From positions 37,276,380 through 37,340,379 of the forward strand of contig CM060080.1 of assembly GCA_030533445.1 (NCBI GenBank): a DNA stretch of 64,000 nucleotides, read 5' to 3'. The position numbers and the translations under genes were made by a program. Source of the DNA: Cyprinodon diabolis. Lineage: Eukaryota > Chordata > Actinopteri > Cyprinodontiformes > Cyprinodontidae. The notes under the pieces were generated by a model. The model saw only the letters and a list, made by a program, of their open reading frames with translations, had not been told where the DNA came from and searched no databases. Shown here one piece after another: positions 25,437 to 36,687 of this stretch (the stretch's first letter is position 1; each line of letters starts with the position of its first letter).

Positions 25437-25774
25437 CCCTTAGCAAAAAGTAGTATAGTTGAAGTAAATTCTATTAAGAATACATAAGTATAAGTTTAGA
25501 AAGTATACCGAACAATGTACTTTTAGTGTACTTGAAGTATTACTAAAGTAATACTTCTTCGAACTAAATTGGGACATTTTTAAGTTTACTAAAGTATACT
25601 TAAAGTATACTTTAGTAAACAATGAAGTAAACATAGTCAAGTATACTTGACTATACAGTGTGCATTGTTAGGTATATGAAATATAGTTTAGAAGTGAGTG
25701 CACTGCCTGATTTTAAGAATAAAATTAGTACACTTTTAGTATAGCTACTTGAATAAACTACTTTTTGCTAAGGG
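25437..25774. mobile_element. Palindromic MITE with CCCTTAGCAAAAAGTAGTA ends
   Basis: The left end CCCTTAGCAAAAAGTAGTA is answered by TAAACTACTTTTTGCTAAGGG-type sequence on the right (ending 25774). The interior is also self-complementary, around TTTACTAAAGTATACTTAAA and its partner. Length is 338 bases. The target duplication is unclear (perhaps AA or longer, mutated). No coding capacity. Confidence 0.75.
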
Positions 25775-26658
25775 AAGTTAAAGGTTAAAAATAAGTTAAA
25801 GGTTATATAGTGGTTTAATGGAGAAACTTTATTTTCAACTTAATAAAATTAAATTTCTATTAGGCCGCACATGTTGATAAAGTCCTAATAAAATTGTAAA
25901 TAAGCCGCATCTACTGTCCGATCTGACTCAGAAATTTAAAGACGTCTATAGACACAAAAATTACTAAACTAATTAATTAAATGTTATTATCTTTGGTTTA
26001 ATCAAAGCAATGGTTTATTATAATTATGCGTATGACAAATTAATGATTAGGAACAACGCGGGATTCAACTAAAATGTAGGTAATTTATTTTCATGTAATC
26101 TATAGAATATAGCAGCCAACATAGGGCTGATGAGTAGGCACACGTGTGGTATTAATAATACTAAATATTAGAAATTAATACACTATCTTATATACTAAAT
26201 TAATCAAGTCTAGAGCACAATGGTGTGTTTGTTTCCGCCTAAAATATATCACTGACTCACTAACTGCAAGTTAAACCCTGAGGATTTTTAAAATGGGACC
26301 TGGGTCATGTGATTCTGCAGCCAACACGATCCCACCGGTCTGTTGTTGGAAAGACCCCCTACATCCATAAAATGACTCCACATATGAGCAGTCTGATCTG
26401 GTAGGTTTTACTTTGGGAACATTTAGACCTTTAATAGATATCAGGTCAGTTAAGCGTGATGGATTTGGGATTTTGATTAATAAAACCTGTTAAATATTTC
26501 TTTTTAAATGTGATCTAATTTAGAACAGTAATATTGGAACAATAGCAGATCTCTTTGAATACTTAAACTAATCAATTTAAGTACAACTATTTTAAAGATA
26601 AGATAATTAAACAAATTTTATAGCTGAATTCAGCCATGAATAAAGACAAGAACAAACC

Positions 26659-26661
<3 letters not shown>

Positions 26662-26712
<51 letters not shown>
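26662..26712. repeat. AT dinucleotide microsatellite
   Basis: A pure alternating AT tract of about 51 bases, 0.65 kb upstream of the nkx2.9 TATA box. Confidence 0.97.
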
Positions 26713-26713
<1 letters not shown>

Positions 26714-26819
26714 GTCCTGTGGTTGGAGGGAAGGCAGACCATTCAGTCATAAATTGCTTCTTATTCAAATAACTTTAATTTAAATGTAACAATCAAAACT
26801 ATTTAAAAAAAACGCATAT

Positions 26820-27359
26820 ATGAATCCAAATAGCCAAACTTTTGTAATAAGAGTTTATTCTCGCATGAAATTACACATTATGCTGAAAAAGGCAGAGAAA
26901 GAGAGAGGGCATCCCTATTGGAGTGTTTGGGAATCCTCTAACGTCTATAAAGCTCCAAACTTCTCACGCCTGCAAGCGATCCGCACATTAGTGGCGCATT
27001 AGTTAAACCAACTCTGCGGGCATCACGCTAATTGTTCACTTTGTATGCAAATATTGGACACGTTGTTTGGACAAGAGCAGGAGAAGGAGAAGGGGGACAG
27101 AGTGAAGGGGCATGGAGGAGGAGGGAGGGCAGTTTGATGATGGGACAGCCTCTGTTGTCAGTTGCCACCCAAGACGTGATTCAGCTCCAACAATTACCAT
27201 TATCTGTTTCTCAGTTGGACGATACGGGACGAATCTGTAATGATGACGAGTGTTTCCTTGGTTCTTTGTGTAGTTTTTCTTTTCTTTTTTTTAAGTCCAC
27301 ACCCAGCCATCATTGGTGACAGCACTCCAGCCATTCAGGTGCTGAGCGGAGGAGGAGGC
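26820..27359 (+). promoter_or_regulatory. nkx2.9: nkx2.9 upstream promoter region
   Basis: This is non-repetitive, GC-balanced sequence immediately upstream of the TATA box, with purine-rich G/A stretches at 27075-27140. The block 26820-27010 contains several TTAG and ATTA cores. It is a likely proximal regulatory region by position; no factor is assigned. Confidence 0.4.
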
Positions 27360-27366
27360 TATATAA
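27360..27366 (+). promoter_or_regulatory. nkx2.9: nkx2.9 TATA box
   Basis: TATATAA lies about 155 bases upstream of the start codon and predicts transcription from about 27390 and a 5' UTR near 130 bases. A reverse CCAAT box (ATTGG, about 27312-27316) sits about 45 bases further upstream. Confidence 0.75.
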
Positions 27367-27520
27367 CAGGAGGCGCGCATGGAGAGTTCTGTTTGTGTAC
27401 ACACTGAGCCAGGCGCACGGATTGTTGTTTGAACGCCGCAGCAAAGTGGGATAGATTAACTTTGAGAGCTCTGTTCCTTCTTAAGGGGAGAAAACACAGG
27501 ATTATACCCGATTGTACGCG

Positions 27521-27680
27521 ATGACTGCACCGAACAGGTTCAGTTTCTCCGTCAGGAGCATCCTGGATTTACCTGAGAAGGAGGCGGAGGCTGCGCCGCG
27601 GTCCTCTTCGGTTCACTCCTCCTGCTCCTCCAGCTCACCATACACCTCCTGGGTCGAGTGTGATCGGAGCCCCAGCATGT
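27521..27680 (+). CDS. nkx2.9: nkx2.9 coding exon 1
   Basis: This 160-base exon encodes the TN repressor motif and a serine-rich linker. It ends AGC ATG T before the donor GTAAGC (from 27681), in phase 1. Confidence 0.94.
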
Positions 27681-28419
27681 GTAAGCGCATGGTTGATTTT
27701 ACAGGCAAATGCATGCAGTGTTTATATTTCATTATAATTCTATATATGAGGATTCCAACAATCTATCAAAAAAAGTAAAACATTATTTTACGCAATGTTT
27801 TCAAAAATATGTATTTCTGTTTTCCACCATAGCTTCTGATGAAGGCAATTTGGAACTGTGCCCCGACTCAACCAAGCCGGATGATTCGTCCTTTGATTTG
27901 GAGCCAGAGAGGATCAAGAAGAGCAAGAAGCGCCGCGTCTTGTTCTCCAAAGCCCAAACTCTGGAGCTGGAGAGACGCTTTCGCCAGCAGCGCTACCTGT
28001 CCGGACCGGAGAGGGAGCAGCTGGCACGGCTCCTCAACCTCACACCGACCCAGGTCAAGATCTGGTTCCAGAACCACCGCTACAAGATGAAGAGAGGCCG
28101 GGCAGAAGGCGCGCTGCCTCCGGACGCAGACATACCGCAGCCTCCGCTGCTGCGCAGGGTTGTTGTTCCGATTCTGGTCCGTGACGGGAAGCCGTTTCAC
28201 ACCTGCTTTATTGAAACGGAGAAAATTGGCTGCTTAACCTCTCCTGCTCCTCCTCATCCTCAGGCAGCTTCCTTCCACTTAGCTTTCCCTCCACTCCAGC
28301 ACCCCTCCACTGGACCTCTTCCTCCCCGGTACCAACAGCACTTTCCAGCTGCGGCGGCCTCCAGGTTTGCTTGGAGGGACTTTTGGAGCGACTCGGTTCC
28401 CTTTAATCCTCTGAAATGA
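27521..28419 (+). CDS. nkx2.9: NK2-class homeobox protein Nkx2.9 (NKX2-8 orthologue), whole coding span
   Basis: The exons 27521-27680 and 27833-28419 join to 248 residues. The N-terminal TN (eh1-like) motif [13 protein letters not shown] is at 7-19. The homeodomain is at 84-143, with third helix [13 protein letters not shown] and Tyr at homeodomain position 54, diagnostic of the NK-2 class. The NK2-specific domain [15 protein letters not shown] is at 161-175. The C-terminus is proline-rich. The predicted role is a nuclear regulator in ventral neural tube and pharyngeal endoderm. The start is the ATG at 27521 with G at -3; the in-frame codons upstream (from TTG 27512) are not a plausible start. 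Nkx2.2 is excluded by the divergent tail and by linkage to pax9 and nkx2.1. Confidence 0.95.
27833..28419 (+). CDS. nkx2.9: nkx2.9 coding exon 2 (homeodomain)
   Basis: The exon starts after the acceptor TTCCACCATAG. The split codon T+CT gives serine (SSDEGNLE). It contains the homeodomain, the NK2-specific domain and the tail, and ends at TGA (28417-28419). The intron before it is only 152 bases. An apparent reading frame running upstream from 27709 is intron read-through. Confidence 0.95.
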
Positions 28420-28845
28420 GTCTCCTCATAAAGAAGCACATACTCATTTAGAATGGCATCAAATGTTTTCTAAATGTTTAAAAAAACTTTGAGCTACTTA
28501 AACATTTAGATTTTAGAACAAATACTATTTTGCACATTTTGTTCGAATATGTTTGGTGTTGGGGTTATTTTTATATAAATGATGAAAGATTTTTCTTTGA
28601 TACTCTTGTACTGTAGAAGATTTTTAAATTGATAATGCATTTTGTATTGTTTTTCTCTTCCCATCTTTACATGTTTTTAATTATATATAACTTTACGCAT
28701 TTCAGTAGAGTGGTTCATCCTATAAGAAATCAGCCTGTAGTCTCATTGTATAAAGGAAAATGTAATATTTAGTTATTTTATTTTGTCTTCCTTTGAACTG
28801 CCTTTAAAGTTTAAACTGTTTCATCATGTTGCAAAAAATGTTATG

Positions 28846-28851
28846 AATAAA
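28846..28851 (+). terminator. nkx2.9: nkx2.9 poly(A) signal
   Basis: AATAAA lies 427 bases after the stop codon, in AT-rich 3' UTR sequence. It is the best-placed canonical signal. Confidence 0.6.
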
Positions 28852-29339
28852 CCCTTCTATTTTGGAATAATTCATTTTTGAGTATCTTGCTACTTTCCCA
28901 TGTAAACCAGCTGTGATATTGGAGCTCACTTACCAGGCATATTTTGCTTAATGTTCTCATATTAAAACATATTTTTTGATTAGATTTATTTCCAAAGCTG
29001 GAAATATATCTTATTTCGAAAAATTTTAATGCATACCTTAACATTACATATGATTTATTCATTTAATTTAGTTAAAGTGCACAAGTAGTTTTTCCTCATT
29101 TAAACATCTTTTACTCTTATCTGTCTAGTTTTGTATTCAAGGAGACAATAGATGCATTTTTTAAAAATCATTAACTCAATTGTGTTTATTGATAGTTATA
29201 CCATATATTTTTAATTTGTGTCAGTTCTAAAATGCATATAAATAGAGTAAATCCTTGCTGTTTAAGAAAGAATTTAAGAAGGTTTCAGGTTAATGTAAAA
29301 GCTAAAAAAGCTAATTATGCAGCCAAAAGCTGAGCAAAC

Positions 29340-29480
29340 ATCTCCTTTAAAGGACTGGATTTGGTTAAGCATGAGAATGGCAGCCTCTTTTATCAAAGCC
29401 CCACGCTGGGGTCTGAGGCCAGGGGGTCCTTCGCTTATTCTGTTATGTTTTGTTATTCTGATGAAAGTAAGCTAAATGCA
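29340..29480. promoter_or_regulatory. Candidate conserved element downstream of nkx2.9
   Basis: A short block with TTTATCAAAGCCCCACGCTG (TCF/LEF-like ATCAAAG), in otherwise AT-rich DNA. Inferred from composition only. Confidence 0.25.
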
Positions 29481-29739
29481 GCTATTGGCACTTTCTGGAA
29501 ATGTTGGCTTGTGCTTCTTATAACCATATGTAAAAAGATAAAGAAAACAGAACTTTTTCCATATATTTGTTATCATTTAATAACAGTTATTCTTGTTTTA
29601 TTTTTTTATGCCCCTTCCTGCCAGATTAGGTAAACAGTGGTGGGTATGGTTAACTTACAATGTTGAGTTGGATGCGTTTAATTCCCAGCTTGAATCTTAA
29701 ATGTTTTATCCTGCAGCTCAAAAACTGCTGCATAAGATC

Positions 29740-30160
29740 AGCAGAAGGTGGAATTAGAAATTGTGATGACTCTATATAGGTTAATTATGGAACCAGCACA
29801 GCTTAGATGTAAAACTCCTCTGTCAGCAGCCTCATGGAAGCAAGACTTCCCTGATCATTGGCCCAAAATGAAAAATATGTCTATGTGTTTAAAATCATGT
29901 CAGTGCCTGGGGGGCCCGTGCACTTCCACGCCCCCTATAATGTTGTTTGCTTGTCCTGTGACCCCGAAGCTCATCGTCCCTGTCACCTGGCCCTTTGTCC
30001 CCATCACTGGGGCCACCTTGCATCACATATGGAGGGGACTGGCTGAACCCCTCAGCTTGCAGCATCTCCCCTTAAACGCTTTCTTTGTCCGGGTGTCTCC
30101 CCCTGAATGGACCATTGTACCTCCACCAAAGGGGACTGAGACAAAATCTTTAGTGTTTCA
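29740..30160. promoter_or_regulatory. Candidate conserved element between nkx2.9 and nkx2.1
   Basis: GC-rich non-repetitive sequence with GGTTAATTATGG and a long pyrimidine-rich, CCC-rich segment at 29910-30060. A 140-codon open frame here has no recognisable domain or homeobox-gene neighbour logic, so it is treated as non-coding. Confidence 0.3.
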
Positions 30161-31408
30161 ATTCTCGTGATGTTTAATCAGTCCCTGCGACAAATTTATG
30201 AGCTTTGACCACACAATGGTGTTTTAGAGCATCTTGGGGGTTTAAGAGTGACAAAGACAGGCTTTTAGAGGTTGCCATTGGTTTTTTAAGTTAGTCAGAA
30301 GAATTGTCTGAATGGTGACTGGCTTGTATTGGTCTGCCCATCCTTTAGTTTTACTCACTGGTCGGCTCTGGGCATCTCACAAAGTTAGAAGACCCACATT
30401 TACTAGGCCTCAGAAGGTGTTTGGTACATTTTTTAGACATAACTTGTGCGGTAATTAACAATACAGATTAAACTCAGTAAATAATTTAGTGAAATTGACC
30501 TTTAAATTGCTACTCCGGAGTCTTTATTTGCAGCTCTCCTCTTAATTATTGGCACACCTGCAAAAGAGGTTTAAAATATAAGACTGATCAACCTTTTATA
30601 ACAGTTTTAAAGCCTGAATAGTAAACTGCTTTGGTCAAATCCTCTGACTTGAAAAAGTTCTATATAAGAACAGGCCATTTACTATTTATAAATTCTTTCC
30701 TACAAAGACCCTATTTGTTCTTCTATTCTAAGAAATCAAGTTTATTGGTCATACACTCAACAAAAATATAAACGCAACTCTTTTGGTTTTGCTCCCATTT
30801 TTCATGAGGGGAACTGAAACATTAAAATTTTTTTTTACACAAACCAGTCTAAGGCTCTGTTCGAAAACCTGGGCTGCATCCTCCAAGGACGCGGTCTACC
30901 TAGACTGCATCCTTCGAAGTCCGTGAAAATAAGGAGACCGGAAGCGTTTTGGCTGTGTATTCAAATAGGTCTACCCTTCGGCGGGTTTTACCGCCGTATG
31001 CTCTGTTGCTTAGCAACCGTGAAAGTTGACACACAAAGCAGGAAAAGAATGAATACCGAGGTTTTCAAAACTGTTTGTTTATTTATTCATTTATTTTTTA
31101 TTATAAAGTGAACAAAGACTACACAGAATCCAGAGTGGAATAAATGTTCCAACCACCGGGAGCAGGAACAAATAAAATCCAATGTAATGATAGAAACCTT
31201 AGTCAGTTAAATAACATGCTGCTGTCATTTTCTAATATAATCTTTCTGCTGCTGTAAATTTGCCCATTGCTGTAAATTTGCCCATTGTGGGACAATAAAG
31301 GGATTTTCTATTCAATAAAAGGGGTAGAAAGATATAAGTAAATCTAAACAATGTATGATTAAAGATATATCTGCAAAATCTCTAATATTCAACAACACTC
31401 TGCAGATA

Positions 31409-33013
31409 CAGTGGGGCAAGAAAAGTATTTAGTCAGCCAGCAATAGTGCAAGTTCTCCCACTCAAAAAGATGAGAGAGGCCGGTAATTTTCATCATAGAT
31501 ATACCTCAACTATGAGAGACAAAATGAGAAAAAAAAATCCAGAAAATCACATTGTCTTATTTTTAAAGAATTTATTGCAAAATATGGTGGAAAATAAATA
31601 TTTGGTCAATAACAAAAGTTAATCTCAATACTTTTTTATATACCCTTTGTTGGCAATGACAGAGATCAAACGTTTTCTGTAAGTCTTCACAAGGTTTTCA
31701 CACACTGTTGCTGGTATTTTGGCCCATTCCTCCATGCAGATCTCCTCTAGAGCAGTGATGTTCTGGGGCTGTCGCTGGGCAACACGGACTTTCAACTCCC
31801 TCCAAAGATTTTCTATGGGGTTGAGATCTGGAGACTGGCTAGGCCACTCCAGGACCTTGAAATGCTTCTTACGAAGCCACTCCTTCGTTACCCGGTGGTG
31901 TGTTTGGGATCATTGTCATGCTGAAAGACCCAGCCACGTTTCATCTTCAATGCCCTTGCTGATGGAAGGAGGTTTTCACTCAAAATTTGACGATACATGG
32001 CCCCATTCATTCTTTCCTTCACACGGATCAGTCGTCCTGGTCCCTTAGCAGAAAAACAGCCCTAAAGCATGATGTTTCCACCCCCATGCTTCACTGTAGG
32101 TATGGTGTTCTTTGGATGCAACTCAGCATTCTCTCTCCTCCAAACACGACGAGTAGAGTTTTTACCAAAAAGTTCTATTTTGGTTTCATCTGACCATATG
32201 ATATTCTCCCAGTCATCGTCTGGATCATCCAAATGCTCTCTAGCAAACTTGAGACGGGCCTTGACATGTACTGGCTTAAGCAGGGGGACACATCTGGCAC
32301 TGCAGGATTTGAGTCCCTGGCAGCGTAGTGTGTTACTGATGGTAGCCTTTGTTACTTTGGTCCCAGCTCTCTGCAGGTCATTCACTAGGTCCCCCCGTGT
32401 GGTTCTGGGATTTTTACTCACCGTTCTTGTGATTATTTTGACCCCACGGGGTGAGATCTTGCGTGGAGCCCCAGATCGAGGAAGATTATCAGTGGTCTTG
32501 TATGTTTTCCATTTTTTTATAATTGATCCCACAGTTGATTTCTTCACACCAAGCTGTTTACCTATTGCAGATTCAGACTTCCCAGCCTGGTGCAGGTCTA
32601 TAATTTTGTTTCGGGTGTCCTTTGACAGCTCTCTAGTTTTGGCCATGGTGGAGTTTAGAGTGTGACTGTTTGAGGTTGTGGACAGGTGTCTTTTATACTG
32701 ATAACAGGTTCAAACAGGTGCCATTAATGAAGGTAACAAGTGGAGGACAGAGGAGCCTCTAACAGAAGAAGTTACAGGTCTGTGAGAGCCAGAAATCTTG
32801 CTTGTTTTTAACTGACCAAATACTTATTTTCCACCATATTTTGCAAATAAATTCTTTAAAAATCAGACAATGTGATTTTCTGGATTTTTTTTTTCTCATC
32901 TTGTCTCTCATAGTTGAGGTATATCTATGATGAAAATTACCGGCCTCTCTCATCTTTTTGAGTGGGAGAACTTGCACTATTGCTGGCTGACTAAATACTT
33001 TTTTGCCCCACTG
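31409..33013 (-). mobile_element. Tc1-like transposon, nearly complete
   Basis: It is 1605 bases long with about 200-base terminal inverted repeats (31409-31608 and 32813-33013) starting CAGTGGGGCAAGAAAAGTAT, flanked by the TA target (31407-31408 and 33014-33015). The two terminal repeats remain highly similar, implying fairly recent insertion. It contains a transposase pseudogene on the minus strand. Confidence 0.92.
31640..32646 (-). pseudogene. Tc1-like transposase, inactivated
   Basis: The ATG at 32646 opens [21 protein letters not shown] paired-like helix-turn-helix follows ([20 protein letters not shown]), then the first catalytic Asp in [13 protein letters not shown]. The frame is cut by TAG at 32064-32062, where relatives have tryptophan before GCFSAKGPG. 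It continues in frame to the second Asp ([12 protein letters not shown]), and a one-base loss near 31891-31898 then shifts the frame. The DD34E region [13 protein letters not shown] is still visible in the shifted frame. Two lesions make it non-autonomous. Confidence 0.92.
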
Positions 33014-33699
33014 TATATTAGAATCTGTCTTTAAATTACAGCCAAACCCATTTACACAGTAACAGATTAAAACCTTTAAATAAATCACACATTACCGCCA
33101 CATATCTGACTCAATGATCATTAAAACAACTTTTTTCATTCATTTCAGACGGAACTATTCACAGACTTGTATTATATTAAACTGAACTTCCAATATTCTC
33201 CACTGTTCAGTGCCAAGTAACCTTTCCTCTGATCACAGCTTGCTTGGTCTCGCAATGAATCCTGGGATATCCAAGGATTCCGAGGATACATCGGACCCGT
33301 CCTTCAAATCGGGCAAAAAGAAGGACGCATTTTAAGGCCGCATAACAAGGACTCTTGGAATCCGACCAGACCTCGGCGCCGCGCTATGACGTAATTGTCC
33401 TTCGAATCTGGCCTTCTAAGGACGCGTCCTAGGTTTTTGAACAGAGCATAAATCTTTGAAAGTCAGCACTTCCACTTTGCTGAGATAATCCATCCCACCT
33501 CACAGGTGTGCCATATAATGATGCTGATTAGACACCATGGTTGTGCACAGGTGTGCCTCAAACTGTCCACAATAAAATGCAACTCTGAAAGGTGCAGTTT
33601 TATCATACAGCACAATGCTAAAGATGTTGCAAGATTTTAGGGAGTGTGCAATTAGCAAGGTGACAGTAGGACTGTCTATGAGAGCTTCACAGTGGACCT

Positions 33700-34240
33700 A
33701 GTTGCAGCACTGCTTTTAATGATTGTCTTTTACTCTGTTTTTTATTGTTATGGTCTTTTAACCTTTGTTTTATTTTTCCCTTTTGAACTGTAGCACTTTG
33801 AGATTTGAATTCAAATGTAAAGTGCGTTACAAATAAAATTCATCATTATGATTATTAGCACTGTTGTCTTAAAGCAAGAAGGTTCTTGGTTTGATTCCTG
33901 ACCCGGGGTCTTTCTGCATGGAGTTTGCATGTTCTCCCTCAGCATGTGTGGGTTCTCTCCGGGTACTCCAGCTTCCTCCCACAGTCCAAAAACCATGACT
34001 GTTAAGTTAATTTGCTTCTCTAGATTCTCCTTAGGTGTGAGTGTGCATAGTTGTGTGGCTTTGTGTGTCCCTGTGTTGCTCTATGACAGATTGCTGACCT
34101 GTCCAGGTTTCACCCCGCCTCTTGCCCCTAGAGTGCCAGAGATGAGCACCGGTCCCACTGCGACCCTAAGTGGGAGAAAATCTTTTTATAGCACTTTAGT
34201 CCTGTTGGGTGTCTAATGTGCTTTATAAATAAAATAGGTA
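33700..34240 (+). mobile_element. SINE/LINE-derived repeat cluster
   Basis: 33700-33850 ends with a LINE-type tail (TAGCACTTTGAGATTTGAAT, CGTTACAAATAAAATT). 33855-34240 starts with a tRNA-like promoter segment (GGTTCTTGGTTTGATTCCTG), continues with TGCATGGAGTTTGCATGTTC and CCTCCCACAGTCCAAAAACC, a repeat core very common in fish genomes, and ends TGTGCTTTATAAATAAAATAG. The exact family is not assigned. Confidence 0.6.
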
Positions 34241-36079
34241 TGGTATGACTTCATTTCCAGAGTTCTGATAAGGCATTTCCGAGTTAATCTTAAATGACAG
34301 TGGTTTAGAGAGGTTTTCTGGTTTTGTTTTTGAGAAAACTACAACCTGGTAAAACAATTTATGAAATGGATCAAAGGTAAGCTGCAGAACTGATGTAAGG
34401 GTTGTTAAGATATTACGAGTTTCTCAAGTGGTATACAGGTCATTGGCCCATATTAGATTCTCCTTCTTAGCAGCAAAGGCTGCTTCTGCCTTGGACCGGC
34501 TCATAACACCCATTACATTTATTTGGAACTGAAAATTAATGTTCAACCTGTAACCAATCGATTTTTTGTGTTCTACATGCTTGATAGAAATATTTTCTGA
34601 AATTGATTTATCTATTATTTTTTATTATTTGTTAATTGTCTGAAATACATTTATTTCACTCATTTAAATAATATCAGTTCAATTGAAAATGTGTTGATTT
34701 TCAGTCACATGACCTTTTTTGAGATTTTGTAGCAACTCTGGTCAAAAAGCACTGGTTCAAATTTTTTGTATTTTTTTGCAGTGAGGAAGTTTTAAGGCGC
34801 ATTTGGTTGAATTATTAATGAAATTATCACTTTCATTAGACTGCTGGTTGAGGAAGGCTCTGAGTTGGAGGAAAATTTTGTTTTCAAGTATCCAGTTTTA
34901 AGTAGAGTTTAGGAACAGTGCTGACGTCAAATTAGTGAGCATAATAGTGAGCTTGCAAAGTTAACATCTGTAGTGATTGCTGATGAACAGCAGATCTTAG
35001 CTGAAACTTCTTTAAGTAAAAGACAAATATTTTCTACTTTAAAATAAAATGTATACAAGTAATTGCACCAATTTTATTGGTTAAATACTGATTGTTTTAT
35101 TAGTCTCCCAAAAAGTGAAAGGGAGCCATTTAAAACAGACATTCAAAAATAGCGAACTCCTTTTGTCTGTTTAATTTGTTTGTTATTTGACAATTTCATA
35201 GTAGGCCTACTATGACTTTTCCCAGTCCCCATATTCCCCACTAGATGGTGGAATAACACTCATTATACAAGAAACTAGAAATACAAGAAACTGAGTTCAA
35301 CTGGTGGAGAGACTTAAATGATCCACAAGGGGGGGTGTTATAAGAACCTTGGTGCTGCTGAAGTGGAAATCCTAAAGGTGACATAATCCTGAACATTTAA
35401 TATATGGACATTTGCTCAAAGGTCCCATGGCAGGAGGATGGAAATGCTTTGGATTTAGACTTCAAATGATTCATGCAGTCTAAAAAGTTTCTATCATATA
35501 CTGTGGATCAGACAAATGCAAACTGATCAAAGCTGCTAATTGCATTACAAAAAAATACAAAAAAAAAAAAAAAATCAAGGAACCTTGATTTTTGTAATGC
35601 AATTCCTCAATCTACTTGATCTACTGGGCAGCAAAGCCTAAAAATCAGGAGAATTTATATTTTTTTAGACATAATGTGTTGTACAGTAAATATGCATGTT
35701 AATGCCAAAAAAAATGTGTTTGTTTTGTTTAAATAATATTAAATACTGACTAATAAGAACCAAGACTTAAAATTTTCCACCTCTAATAAGTGGAACTATA
35801 ACTGTCCACAGAAAACAATCGAGTATGAAAGATCATGTTTTAATAGCCCAAGAGAGGTGATTTTAAAATATTGAAAACAGCTTTGATTAAATAGTATCAG
35901 GTTAAATCCACACACATCATGCTTTAAAGATGAATAAGAAGCACATTGTAAAGTGTTTTATATTGTGGAACTTACTGTGGATCTATACCATAATATCAAC
36001 TAAAGTAGTGATTTCTGAATAAAATAAGTCCTCTTCTTTTCTACTTCTTGCTTTTGTTTATTTTTTCAGGGGTCATATC
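34241..36079. other. Intergenic stretch, mostly AT-rich
   Basis: No gene seen. One notable feature is a foldback at 35538-35604: AATTGCATTACAAAAA pairs with TTTTTGTAATGCAATT, and the centre ATCAAGG/CCTTGAT is also complementary. Confidence 0.5.
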
Positions 36080-36420
36080 ATGTACCAATCAGCTGAGTAA
36101 CTGCAACTTGTGGCCTCGATAACAAAGGCTCACATTCACCACTTTCTTGATGTTTCATTATTCTGAGAAATTAGCGGGAACATTTGGACTAATTGCTGCT
36201 AATTGGCCATAATGAGCGCGTAGTGGAGCACAGGAACGGTAGTGATTTAGATGATTAAGAATGTCTTGGAGAATTCTTTAATTAAGGAATGCATATGCAA
36301 GCTTTAGCGTGGATGTATGGAGATGCTGTAATTTCATTTGCTGGCTGCAAGTTATGTACCAGTGCTTTGGCTGATGCGCAAAACAATATGTTTAGCCATG
36401 GTGCTTCATTAAAGATTGAC
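36080..36420. promoter_or_regulatory. Candidate conserved element 3.2 kb upstream of nkx2.1
   Basis: Non-repetitive, balanced block with CTGCTAATTGGCC, TTAGATGATTAAG, TTTAATTAAGG (36277-36288) and CATATGCAA motifs, i.e. several homeodomain and POU cores. It abuts AT-rich DNA on both sides. The enhancer role for nkx2.1 is inferred. Confidence 0.35.
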
Positions 36421-36656
36421 TCTGCAGAATAAAAAAAAAGAAAAAGTGACATGACTGATAGTTATCGGAGGCTGGATAACTCCCTGACTAAAGAATGCTG
36501 CAGACAGCGCACTCTTACTGATGCATACTCTGGCTCTTGGTTGCCTAGATTGTATACTTAAAGCGTATCTTTCTGTGATAAAATTTCCTTTGGAGTCAAA
36601 CAGGTCACCGAGGGTCTGATGAGACAAGCTGCCACCAGAAGACGCTGTGCTGCTGC

Positions 36657-36687
36657 GATTTCTCCAAGGTGCAGCCTTGGAGAAATC
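36657..36687. other. Perfect 13-base inverted repeat
   Basis: GATTTCTCCAAGG, loop TGCAG, CCTTGGAGAAATC. The stem is too short for a microRNA precursor. Could be MITE debris or a regulatory dyad. Confidence 0.7.

Larger units (their letters stand above)
30853..33448. mobile_element. TAA-flanked MITE carrying an inserted Tc1 element
   Basis: The termini GGCTCTGTTCGAAAACCT and, inverted, TGCTCTGTTCAAAAACCTAG are flanked by TAA (30850-30852 and 33449-33451), typical of PIF/Harbinger-type TWA target duplications. Without the Tc1 insertion it would be about 0.99 kb. It contains an 18-base direct repeat (GCTGTAAATTTGCCCATT, twice near 31252-31288) and no transposase of its own. Confidence 0.65.
30753..33690. 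mobile_element. Outer DNA transposon, interrupted by nested insertions
   Basis: The left end (ACACTCAACAAAAATATAAACG, then TTGCTCCCATTTTTCATGAG) and the right part (GAGATAATCCATCCCACCTC, CACAATAAAATGCAACTCTG, GGTGCAGTTTTATCATACAG) belong to one common fish DNA-transposon sequence. They are separated here by the element 30853-33448. Removing that element and one TAA restores a continuous repeat. The distal portion is absent after about 33690. Confidence 0.7.

Noticed and set aside
27709..27832. Upstream extension of the nkx2.9 homeodomain frame
   Set aside because: It is intron read-through; splice sites GTAAGC and CCACCATAG join exon 1 in frame with expected protein.
29748..30170. 140-codon open frame as a gene
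   Set aside because: No recognised domain, no splice or promoter support, and composition fits a non-coding conserved block.
32069..32665. 198-codon frame on the plus strand
   Set aside because: Exact antisense of the Tc1 transposase; not a gene.
36657..36687. microRNA hairpin
   Set aside because: Stem of 13 bases with a 5-base loop is far too short for a precursor.
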